A DNA stretch of 64,000 nt, from the NCBI GenBank assembly GCA_964019335.1, contig OZ025703.1:62001-126000 (forward strand). Reading direction: 5' to 3'. The translations under genes were made by a program, and so were the position numbers. The notes under the pieces were generated by a model. That model ran no database searches and was not told the DNA's origin. It was given only the letters and a program-made list of their open reading frames with translations. This document shows, one piece after another, positions 1 to 8,885 of the stretch. Source of the DNA: Diplonema japonicum (Eukaryota; Euglenozoa; Diplonemea; Diplonemida; Diplonemidae). How positions within the stretch are numbered: position 1 is the first letter of the stretch; the number at the start of each line of letters is the position of its first letter.

Positions 1-3000
1 CTCGGACACGGGCACCTCGCACATCGGCACCGCGTACGCGCGCCCCGCCAACTTCTGCCCCACCCACGAGAGCTCCTCCCACTCGCGCGCCCCGCACCCG
101 CGCCCCTCCCACGCCGGCGCCTCGCACCCCTGCCCCTCTCACGCCTGCACCCCGCACGCGCGCACCCCCCACACCCGTCCCGCGGACACCGATCCCTCCG
201 ACACCTCAACCTGCAACGAAAAGCAGCGAGGGGTGTACCTCGAACGATGACTGTGGGTTGAGCGAGGAGTGCGAGGACGGGGTCTGCGTGCAGGAGACCA
301 CGGTCGGACACGGGAGGAAGCCACTGTCTCTCCTGGAGGAGAAGAGGGACGGGAAGGTTCTTGCGTCTTCCACCACCGGATCTACCAGTTCTTCTTCTTC
401 TTCTTCTTCTTCTTCTTCTTCTTCTTCTTCTTCTACTACTACTAGCAGCACATCGAAAAAGATAAAAGGCTTCTTCGCAAACACGAAGTTCGAGGTGTCC
501 TTGTCCGTGGAATGGTTCGCGAATGCAGGGGCCTTCAGCGGCTTCGCCTTCACGATCGGGTTGGACATGCCTGCGATCGTGCAGGCGGTGACGGGGATCG
601 ATGGGGTGAGCATCGTCTTCACGCACCCGCACTGGCGTTGCTTCGAGGTGGTCTCTGCAGCGACCTGGTGGAAAAACGTGTTCTTCGGGGGTTTCGGGTT
701 GAACCTGAAGTCGTGGGAGGTGTTCAAGAAGTCGACGCCGCAGGCGACGACAGAGATGGACGCGGCGATCGACGGGTTGGAGGGACAGGTGAGGCGGTCG
801 CTTCCCCAGATTGCGAAGGGTTGGAAGGACCAGAAGAAGAAGGCGATCACGGATGCGCGCGGGAACAAGTGGTCTGGGATCGGGTTCAGTTTGGGGATGG
901 CGGCGACTCTGGAGGACACGCTTCCGGGGACGAGTTTGGCTTACGATCCCTCCGAGTGTCCTTCTGAGACAAACAGCAGGAACGAGTTTACCAGCCGGAA
1001 CACAGCGACCACCACTTCTTCGAGTTCTAGTTCCACCGCCACTGCTGCTGGAGTCACTATGATTGGTGGTGGTGATGATGATGATGATGGTTCTTCGTCC
1101 CCAACAACCCAGAGCAACAACAACAACAACAAAAACAAAAACAGCAGCAGCAACACGAGGGAGCTTTTAGACGCAGCATCAGACATTGGGAGCTTCATGG
1201 AGGTGATGAAACCGATCTTGAAGGACGGAGAGATCACGATGCCCTTCTGCCTCGGAGACTGCGAACACCCCACTCCAACAACGACGCTGTCCGGGACGGG
1301 TCGGATCGGGCAGCCCCCTACCTGCGACGGGGTGGAGGCGAGCGTGTCGGTGGACGAGCTGACGGTGGCGAACGTGGCCTATCTGATGACGAGCAACTTC
1401 GACAGGGACGTGGCGAGGGCCTTGGACACGATTCTCTCACCCGTGCTATCCTTCGGGATCCGGGACACGAAGCTCGCCCTCGCAGCGACGACCTCGGGGG
1501 TGAAGCTGTACGCGATCGGGTCGCCGAGGCTCCCGGACATCCTGCAGGGGGACTTCTTGGAGGTGGTGAAGGACGTGACGGAGAACTTCCGGGTGTCGGC
1601 GAGCGCGGAGCTGAAGTACGCCGGGTCGGCGGATCTGGAGCTGCGGATCGGGACGGACCCGGACACGTCGGAGAGCAACTTCGCGGTGGTGAACGTGGCG
1701 GGGACGCTCGGGATGAGCATCTACATAAACTACCAGCATTCCTTCGGGGGGCTCCCGAAGCAGACCCTCGGGGTGAACATCCCGCTGAAGGTGTGCGTGG
1801 AGCGGTGCAGCAGCGAGGACTACGGGGACCGCTACTTTTTGTACCTGGCGGGGGACCTGTCCCTGGTGGTGACCCCGTCGGCGCAGCTGGTGCGCGGGTC
1901 CTTGAAGGTGGACGGGTGGTGGTTCAACGCCCTGGGGCTTCCCTTCCTGCAGATCGGGGACATCATCCTCGGGGTGGAGTGGGATCTGAAGTCCCCGATC
2001 CCGACCGGTTTCACCATCGGCGGGGCGGTCTGTCTGGGGAAGGAGGAGCGGTGCAAGACGAAGACCCAGCCCTACATCGAGGCGCGCACCTACGTCGGGG
2101 TGAGCGGGACCATCCCCGCGGACAACTTCTTCATCGCGATGGTGTCGGAGCTCACCATCGGCGGGATCATCGACGTGCTGGCGGACTACGTCCCCGCCCT
2201 GGACAACCTGGTGATCCCCGGGAAGCTCGCGGAGTCGGGGATCTACCCCTTCGACAGGGACTACAAGACGAAGTGTGCGGGGGCGCTCCCGGGCTACCAA
2301 AACTCGACGATGCTGAACAAGGAGTGCTACGCCTTCTTCTCCTTCAGCCCCGTGAAGGAGCAGCGGCTGACCTTCCGGAGCGGGGACGTGGTGATCCCGG
2401 CGGGGGTCGCTTTGCAGGGGCGCCTGAACTTCCTCGGGTGGGAGATCGCGATCGACCTCGCGGTGAGCAAGACGCGCTTCTACATCGACGCCTGGATGGA
2501 CCCCGTGGACCTGAGGATCGGGGCCTTCCAGCTCCGCATCGGGAACCGCCTGGAGAACAAGGTGGCGGTGGGCGGGGCGCGCTTCTTGGTGGACCTGCAG
2601 GTGAAGCCGGAACCCCGCGCCCTGATCGACATCGGGGGAGCCTTCGACATCCCGATGCTGCGGTCGTACGGCTACCTGAACGTGACCCTGAACGCGGAGA
2701 TCTTCTCCTTCACCGCGGGGATCGAGCTCTTCGACGGGGCGCTGTCCTCGCACGTGAACGTGACCTGGAACTGGGACCTCACCTTCTTCAAGATGGAGCT
2801 GCGGGACATGAACTTCTTGGAGATCGTGAAGATCCGGCAGGTGCTCTTCATGTACGACGCGAGGCAGCCGATCCCGTACGCCATCTTCACCTGCGACATC
2901 CAGGTCCTGTTCATCAACCTTCGGGCGAGGGTGGAGGTGAGGGGGAACGAGGTGGAGTTCGCGGTGACGTTGGACCTGGCGCTGGTGGAGACGACCGTGA

Positions 3001-5573
3001 GCGGGCGGGCGCTGGTGGCCCCGAGGTTCGAGGACTCCGAGTTCGACATCTCGGTGTCGGTCTCCCTGGGAAGCCTCGGGCAGGCCATCGTCGACGGGAT
3101 CAACGTGGCGGTGAAGGCGATCGCGAAGGCGGTGACGGACGCGTGGAACTACATCGCGGCGAAGGTGACGCAGCTGTGGAACGAGATCAAGACCTTCTTC
3201 GACAACGCCCTGCGGTTCATCAAGCACAAGGTGCTGGAGTTTTTGAACACTGTGGCGAAGGTGTTGAAGACGGTGGTGGAGGCGCTGAAGAAGGTTCCGG
3301 TCCTCGGAGACATCATCCGGATCGGGGAGAGGCTTCTGCAGGGGGACTTCCTCGGGGCGGCGCAGGCCTTCGGGAGCTTCATCGGGATCTTCTACACAGA
3401 GGGGCACCGCGTGGTGGATGCGGGGGGTCGGAACAAGTACGGCTGCAAATACGTGCAGAAGCAGTGGAAGGAGTGCTGGTGCCACCTGTTCTGCGCTTGG
3501 GGGAAGACCTGTCACCTGAAGCACGGGGCCAGGTACGCGGATCCGCAGTGCATGGAGGAGGTGGCCCTCGCCGCCACGGAGGTGAAGAAGAGGGCGGACG
3601 CCATCTCGCAGAAGGAGACGATTGTGGAGGACTCGAAAGCGGTGAACCCCGGGCTGGAGAAGGTGGGCTCGGGAATGGAGGTCCCGATGCCGTCGCTCCC
3701 GGGGTCCACCGTGCTGGTGCCGTTCGGCTCGAGCCCGGCGGCCGCGAACGGGGGCTTCAGAGGCGGGGTGAAGCAGTTCGGGGGGAGCGGGTCCGGGGGC
3801 GAGCTGTCCGGGTCGGAGGAGGACGTGTCGCTGGACGGGATGCCGTTCGACTTCAGCACGCAGGCCTCGTACGAGGCGAGTGTGATGAACACGAAGAACA
3901 GGATGGTCTCGAAGATGGCGGACAAGGCTCTGGAGAAGCAGGCTCTGCTGAGCAGCGACGTCAGCACAGAGGCGGGGAGGGTGATCCGGAAACGCCCGAT
4001 CCTCGGAGGGGCCACCTCGTACACCTTCCGCTGCGACCAAGAGCTGAACCTGCAGAGCCTGAAGCCCCTCCCCTGGTTCATCGATTCCGCGTGCACCGCC
4101 AATGCCAGGGTTGAGTTGGTGAGGCAGATCATGCTTCCCGCGACCCAGTTCCCGAACAGGATCTGCGGCTCCAACTTCCTGGAGGTTACCTGGCAGCTCT
4201 CCGACAACCCCGTCTGCGGCGGCGTCTCGGACACCGTGAAGCAGATCCTCACCGTCGAGCCTGCTTCCCCCACCTTCTCCTTCTTCCCTGTGAACGTGTT
4301 GATAACCACCGAGCACTCCACCGACCCCACGGGGCTGGGGGTGGCAACCGGCGTCTCCCCTTGCGAGCAGGAGTTCGACATCTTCTACGCGGACAGCGAT
4401 CTCTTGCCCATAGCGGGGTGGGATAAAGTGTGGACCATCAACCGCGTCTGGACCATCGTCCCTTACTTCAACAAGGCAGTGTGCAGTGGGCAGACTGTGG
4501 CAAGTGTCACCAGGACCCAGGTTATTTACGTTGTGGACTACACAACTCCTGCCCCGGCGGCCTCCACGACGACGACGACGACGACCCGTGACGCGGACGT
4601 CCTCTCGCAACCCGTCCCCGCAGGAGGAGGACCCGTTGTTGCGGCCACGGCGTCGAACGACAGCAGGCTCGTCGCCCACGTCGCGAGCTGGGGGGCTTGC
4701 CCGACGGACACTCAGTTGGAAACCTACACCCACATCCTTGTCTCCGTCGCTGTGACCTACACGTGGGGCCCCAGGGAAAACGAGTGCAGCCAAGAGTGTG
4801 AGGTACAGGCACCTGTCGCCGTGTGCGGGAACTCTGCGGGGGCAGACGTCATTGCAAAGTGGCGGGCGGCAGGGAAGCAAGTGATATTGTCCTTCGGCGG
4901 ACCAGGGATGGGGGCTCGTGACGGACAGGACGACTGTTGGGAGCACTGCTACGGGAGGGAGGACTCTGTGGTCCGACAGCTGGTGAACATCACAAGCAGC
5001 TTTGGGTACGACGGTGTCAACATCGACTACGAGTACTTCTACGAGGACCGTCAGGACGAGTCGACCTTTGCAAAGGGGATGCAGGCGCAGGCCTTTTTGA
5101 GAGACACGACCCTCGGGCTGAGGCAACAACTCCCAACCGGAAGCCTCGTGACCCACACACCGCTGGACGTGGACCTCGTGCAGGGGACAGGGTACTACAA
5201 CGTGGTGAGGGAGGTGGCGGGGAGCTTGGACTTCATAATGCCGCAGTACTACAACGGGATCACGAGTCCCAACACGGACGGGCTCTACGGGGGGGACTCC
5301 GCCTCCGCCATGGACCACTTCAGGGGGCTGGTGACGGGCTGCTTCGAGGAGGACCCGACAAAGGTGGTCTTCTCGTTCTGCATCGATACCATCTGCAGTG
5401 CGAGCAACTCGAGCAGCGACCCTCAACAGGCCCTCAGCGTCATGCTGGCCCTGAAGGAAGAGTACCCCTGCAACGGAGGCGCCCTCTTCACGGACACCAC
5501 CCACGACATGAATGGCCAGTGGTCCAAAATCGTCAGTGGCACCATCGCCCCTTCCAGAGGCTGCAAGGGTTAG
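1..5573 (+). CDS. Giant secreted protein with C-terminal GH18 chitinase-like domain (5' end outside window)
   Basis: The frame is open from the window edge (codons from base 3), so the gene is 5'-truncated; 1,856 residues are visible. The first ~70 residues are a Thr-Ala-Pro pentapeptide-like linker (TxAPx), followed by a small Cys motif (CTSNDDC...CEDGVC), poly-Ser from a TTC repeat near 388-432, and Asp and Asn runs near 1067-1140. The middle (about 1190-3100) is a long series of amphipathic, beta-rich segments I do not recognise, then an amphipathic helical stretch and a Cys-rich patch near 3430-3560. The C-terminus (about 4660-5550) is a glycoside hydrolase family 18 domain. Its YDGVNIDYE motif matches the family signature with the catalytic Glu at 5031-5033. 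GH18 enzymes cleave beta-1,4 GlcNAc polymers. Secretion is inferred from Cys content and architecture. Third positions are strongly G/C. No intron is needed. Stop TAG at 5571. Confidence 0.8.
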   Translation, partial: RTRAPRTSAPRTRAPPTSAPPTRAPPTRAPRTRAPPTPAPRTPAPLTPAPRTRAPPTPVPRTPIPPTPQPATKSSEGCTSNDDCGLSEECEDGVCVQETTVGHGRKPLSLLEEKRDGKVLASSTTGSTSSSSSSSSSSSSSSSSTTTSSTSKKIKGFFANTKFEVSLSVEWFANAGAFSGFAFTIGLDMPAIVQAVTGIDGVSIVFTHPHWRCFEVVSAATWWKNVFFGGFGLNLKSWEVFKKSTPQATTEMDAAIDGLEGQVRRSLPQIAKGWKDQKKKAITDARGNKWSGIGFSLGMAATLEDTLPGTSLAYDPSECPSETNSRNEFTSRNTATTTSSSSSSTATAAGVTMIGGGDDDDDGSSSPTTQSNNNNNKNKNSSSNTRELLDAASDIGSFMEVMKPILKDGEITMPFCLGDCEHPTPTTTLSGTGRIGQPPTCDGVEASVSVDELTVANVAYLMTSNFDRDVARALDTILSPVLSFGIRDTKLALAATTSGVKLYAIGSPRLPDILQGDFLEVVKDVTENFRVSASAELKYAGSADLELRIGTDPDTSESNFAVVNVAGTLGMSIYINYQHSFGGLPKQTLGVNIPLKVCVERCSSEDYGDRYFLYLAGDLSLVVTPSAQLVRGSLKVDGWWFNALGLPFLQIGDIILGVEWDLKSPIPTGFTIGGAVCLGKEERCKTKTQPYIEARTYVGVSGTIPADNFFIAMVSELTIGGIIDVLADYVPALDNLVIPGKLAESGIYPFDRDYKTKCAGALPGYQNSTMLNKECYAFFSFSPVKEQRLTFRSGDVVIPAGVALQGRLNFLGWEIAIDLAVSKTRFYIDAWMDPVDLRIGAFQLRIGNRLENKVAVGGARFLVDLQVKPEPRALIDIGGAFDIPMLRSYGYLNVTLNAEIFSFTAGIELFDGALSSHVNVTWNWDLTFFKMELRDMNFLEIVKIRQVLFMYDARQPIPYAIFTCDIQVLFINLRARVEVRGNEVEFAVTLDLALVETTVSGRALVAPRFEDSEFDISVSVSLGSLGQAIVDGINVAVKAIAKAVTDAWNYIAAKVTQLWNEIKTFFDNALRFIKHKVLEFLNTVAKVLKTVVEALKKVPVLGDIIRIGERLLQGDFLGAAQAFGSFIGIFYTEGHRVVDAGGRNKYGCKYVQKQWKECWCHLFCAWGKTCHLKHGARYADPQCMEEVALAATEVKKRADAISQKETIVEDSKAVNPGLEKVGSGMEVPMPSLPGSTVLVPFGSSPAAANGGFRGGVKQFGGSGSGGELSGSEEDVSLDGMPFDFSTQASYEASVMNTKNRMVSKMADKALEKQALLSSDVSTEAGRVIRKRPILGGATSYTFRCDQELNLQSLKPLPWFIDSACTANARVELVRQIMLPATQFPNRICGSNFLEVTWQLSDNPVCGGVSDTVKQILTVEPASPTFSFFPVNVLITTEHSTDPTGLGVATGVSPCEQEFDIFYADSDLLPIAGWDKVWTINRVWTIVPYFNKAVCSGQTVASVTRTQVIYVVDYTTPAPAASTTTTTTTRDADVLSQPVPAGGGPVVAATASNDSRLVAHVASWGACPTDTQLETYTHILVSVAVTYTWGPRENECSQECEVQAPVAVCGNSAGADVIAKWRAAGKQVILSFGGPGMGARDGQDDCWEHCYGREDSVVRQLVNITSSFGYDGVNIDYEYFYEDRQDESTFAKGMQAQAFLRDTTLGLRQQLPTGSLVTHTPLDVDLVQGTGYYNVVREVAGSLDFIMPQYYNGITSPNTDGLYGGDSASAMDHFRGLVTGCFEEDPTKVVFSFCIDTICSASNSSSDPQQALSVMLALKEEYPCNGGALFTDTTHDMNGQWSKIVSGTIAPSRGCKG

Positions 5574-5689
5574 GGTGAGCGCTGATTATCGATGTAATCT
5601 TGACCTTGTTATTTCTTTTTAACTTTTTCCCAACCACCCCCCAGTCTTTTTTTTTTTTATATTTTTTTTTAAAATTCTTGACAAATCGG

Positions 5690-5950
5690 GTAAAGCTCAA
5701 GAATTATTGGGGGAAAACAAGCCGCTTTGGGTGACCGACTATGTCTTTCCACACTTGAGCTCTGACTAAGAGCACTAAGTAGGAAGTCAACGAATATAAT
5801 ACCCAGCAGGCTTTTTTTCTTTCTTCAACACCCCCCCCCCCCCCTTCTGAACCTTTTGAGCTTTATCAGGATATTCTTGTCAGTTTTTTCTTTTCTTTTA
5901 TTTTATTTTTTTTAATTTTTGACCGGATCAATATCTGGCTACTAATGTAT
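5690..5950 (+). repeat. Decayed dispersed repeat, unit A copy 1
   Basis: This segment shares an ordered set of short blocks with 7870-8115: TCGGGTAAAG, then CTTTATCAGGAT about 160 bases later in both copies, then CCGGATCA..ATCTGG about 60-80 bases further. Order and spacing are kept while the sequence between is T-rich and diverged, so an old duplication fits better than chance. Confidence 0.45.
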
Positions 5951-6744
5951 CCATGGTTGACTTGTTATAAGTCCCATGTTTCACGCACTCTCTCTCTATC
6001 TCTCTCTCTCTCTCTCTATTTTTTTTTTTCTTTTTTTCCCCACAATCTGATTTATACCCTTATACACGAAAAAACCTCTACCTGAACTACAAGGTCATAA
6101 AGTCGTAAACAAGATTGTTCGTTCTTTCTCTTAATGCCCTACATTAAGAGAGGAATTGCACAGGAATTCTTTTTCTTTTTCCCTTTTTCTCTCCTTCTTT
6201 TATTCTTGAATGATAAAGTATAAAATAAAAAAAAAAGAATAAAAATGAAACAAAGATAGAGAAGGACCCAAAAGAACTTCACCGCAAAAAAAGGGCAAAA
6301 AAAGAAAAGGAAGAGAGGGGAGGTGGACTCCATGGTACAGGATCGAACTAAAAACTTTTTATTTGGACACCCACATAGTCCAGTAATGGCAAACCTGTGA
6401 TAACTCCCCTTCTCTCTCTCTTTTTTTTCCCCTCTTTTTTTTTCCCTCTTTTTTTTTTTTTTTTTCGGGCAGCAAGACCTTTGGCCTGGTCTAGGTGCGT
6501 AACGACACCTCCCCTTAAGTGAGTCCTTTCAGAGAAGTCTATGGCAGGGTGATGCTCGGCTGTGCGAGCAACTGTCACCCAGGCACAAACAGACATCTTT
6601 CAAAACAGGGGTAACATGGATCGCATTTGGTTGCTTTTTTTTTTTACCCCCTTTTTTTTTTGCCTCTTCGCCCGGGAGGCTTAAAAAAAAAGAATGACCC
6701 TTTATCTTTTCTACACTATCGTTTCACCTCTTCTCGTTCTCGCT

Positions 6745-6870
6745 CGTAATTTGATGGGTTCTGCCATGAGCTTCTTTTTTTTCCTCTTTTTTTTTTCTTC
6801 CTCCCTCCTCTCCATCCTCTTTTTTCTTTTTTCCTTCCTCTCAAACGTATTTTTATGTGTACCCCCCTCC
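6745..6870 (+). repeat. Decayed dispersed repeat, unit B copy 1
   Basis: Shares a GAGCTTCT block, a long T/C-rich tract and the block CCTTCCTCTCAAACGTATTT with 8728-8832, in the same order. The second copy lies immediately upstream of the IQ-motif gene, so this may be a duplicated gene-upstream region. Confidence 0.5.
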
Positions 6871-7869
6871 CCTTATCATCACCACCACCCAGGTTTTTGT
6901 ATTATTAATCTTGACCTTGGTGATTGCCTACCGGGCGATTATTTCTGCCGGCTTCTCTTAAGCCACATTTTTTATACTTTTTTTTTTATTATTAATTAAA
7001 TTATTTTACCCGCTACTCCCTGCTCATCCGTGTCTGAGGCAGAGGAATGGAAGGTCATTCTCTCCTCTTTGTTCCTAAACTCTTAGAGAAAAAAGATTTT
7101 AAAAAGACTACAAACGCGACCCAAGGCACGGTACATAATTCTGATTTCTAAAACCATTTCCCTGATAAAATACCAGCGTTTTTCCCCTTCATGAAAAACC
7201 GGCTGAAACCCCTTTGAAAAAAAGAGAAAAAAAAAAAAAAAAAAAAAAAAAAACCAGCCCACCCTGCACGCTGAATAAGCACCATGGAGCCGGATAGCAA
7301 GTCGGCCTTTTGCAAGAGTTGTTATTCTCGAATGCTGCTCCTACGCTTCTCGCTTTGGACACCCTATAGCCCTACCCTCGCCATTTTATTTTTTTTTGTA
7401 CACAGAACGAATAGTTCGAAAAATCTCCTTTTTTTTTTAGACCAAAAAAAAAAAAAAAAAAAAAAAACAAATAGTTTTTGAACTACGAAATATGCCAAAG
7501 TCAGAATATGTAAAAAAAAAAAAAAAAAAACTTTTTTTTTGAAAAACTCGCCGTACCGTTGGTTATGTAGTATTTTTTTTTTCTTCTTCAAAAAAAAAAA
7601 TAAATAAAAAAAAAATGATGATAAAATACAATAGGGGGACAAGGGAAAAGAAAGAGAGAAAGCACAGTGAGAAAACGAAAAATCCTTTTTTTACTATTAC
7701 ACTTTTTTTTAAGATACATGGAGGCGGAAAGAGGGGGGGGGGGGGGGGGAAGAGAAACAAATTTAAAACCGGTGTTTATTGACGAGTTTAGCTTTATTAA
7801 CTCAAATTCGGTAAAAAGTGAGAATTCTTTTTTTTTTCTTCCTTTAACCTCCTCCCCCCCCCTCCCTTT

Positions 7870-8115
7870 TTTTGACTATCGGGTAAAGTGCGAAAAAGAT
7901 TTCATAAGCTGTATGCAGATGTATTGGACGAAAAGCTGGAAAGGGACGGCCCACTGTATCCCATATAGCTTCCAGCACGTGGGTCCAATGCTGCAGTTCT
8001 TTTTTTTTTTTTTTTTTTTTATTGTGTGGGACTTTTTTGAACTTTATCAGGATTTCTTTTTTTCTTCAATGTCAACTATTTTTTCACCCGGATCAGCATC
8101 TGGAATCTGTTGACA
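7870..8115 (+). repeat. Decayed dispersed repeat, unit A copy 2
   Basis: Partner of 5690-5950: it carries TCGGGTAAAG, CTTTATCAGGAT and CCGGATCA..ATCTGG in the same order and near-identical spacing. No coding potential beyond homopolymer frames. Confidence 0.45.
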
Positions 8116-8727
8116 CACACGGGCGTTTTTTTTTTTTTTTTCCCTCCCATTTTTTTTCTTCTTTATCCCGTGTTGGCCAGGCTCCTCTCAAAAGACATAA
8201 AGAAAGCGAAACCACAAGAACAGAGTGTTAGAAATCTTCGCTGGGCGAAAATGATCTTCTCTCCTCTTTCCCCCCTCTCTCTTTTTTTATTCATATGCAA
8301 TATGGTTCAAAAATGTTACGTAAACTTTGTATTTATTTCTGTGCCGAGTAAGGCATTTACCCCTTATTCGGGCGAAAAAACTTTTAAAAAAAAATGACAA
8401 GATTTACATATTATTTTTTAACCCCTCTTTTTTGTTGTTGTTGTTGTTGTTATGCTTTTCAGGCAAGCCCCCTTTTTTTTTGCTCAATTATTCAAAATGA
8501 AAAAATTGAACCCTGGACGAATGTGTGAGCATTCTTTTGCAGACGAGCCCCCCGCCTCTCCTTCTCTTTTTTTTTTTTAAACTGGGAGGAACGCCAAGAG
8601 CTGTTCTTTTCTCACCTGTCACCTCGTTTTTAACGTATTATCTTTAGGTACCCCCACCGTGAGGCGAACCTTTTTTTTCCTCCACCTTTCTCTCCTCCGG
8701 CACAATTATCTTCTACACCTATCGCTC

Positions 8728-8832
8728 TGGGTTTGAATCCAAAGAGCTTCTCTTTCTCTTCTCTTCTTCTCCCCTCTTCTCCCCCACCCTTTCCTTCCTC
8801 TCAAACGTATTTTATGTACCACCCTTCACACG
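8728..8832 (+). repeat. Decayed dispersed repeat, unit B copy 2 (upstream of IQ gene)
   Basis: Partner of 6745-6870, with the shared block CCTTCCTCTCAAACGTATTT near 8791. It ends about 50 bases before the start codon of the IQ-motif gene and probably lies in its leader or splice-acceptor region. Confidence 0.5.
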
Positions 8833-8885
8833 CATCGAAAAAAAAGGAGGGGAGAGCAAAAAAAAAAAAAAAAAAAAAAAAGAAA

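Larger units (their letters stand above)
5574..8885. other. Repeat-rich intergenic spacer
   Basis: I see no supportable gene in these 3.3 kb. The stretch holds T, A, G and C runs (A run near 7217-7252, G run near 7732-7749), a CT microsatellite near 5985-6019 and a GTT repeat near 8425-8450. Two segments look like decayed duplicates of each other (about 5690-5950 with 7870-8115; about 6745-6870 with 8728-8832). The short open frames here are homopolymer translations. Confidence 0.7.

Noticed and set aside
1793-4114. A 773-codon + strand frame overlapping the GH18 gene
   Set aside because: Composition is Gly/Arg/Glu/Asp-rich nonsense from the same codon bias in another frame.
1446-5504. A 1,352-codon open frame on the minus strand opposite the GH18 gene
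   Set aside because: It is a shadow of the strongly G/C-ending codon use on the + strand; its translation is Arg/His/Leu/Val-rich with no domain, while the + strand has a clear GH18 signature.
6340-6420. Possible minus-strand tRNA around GTTCGATCC
   Set aside because: The T stem does not pair and no anticodon arm with a 7-base loop is found.
6694-6999. Open frames in the 5574-8885 spacer
   Set aside because: They consist mostly of Phe/Leu/Lys runs from homopolymers and have no conserved features.
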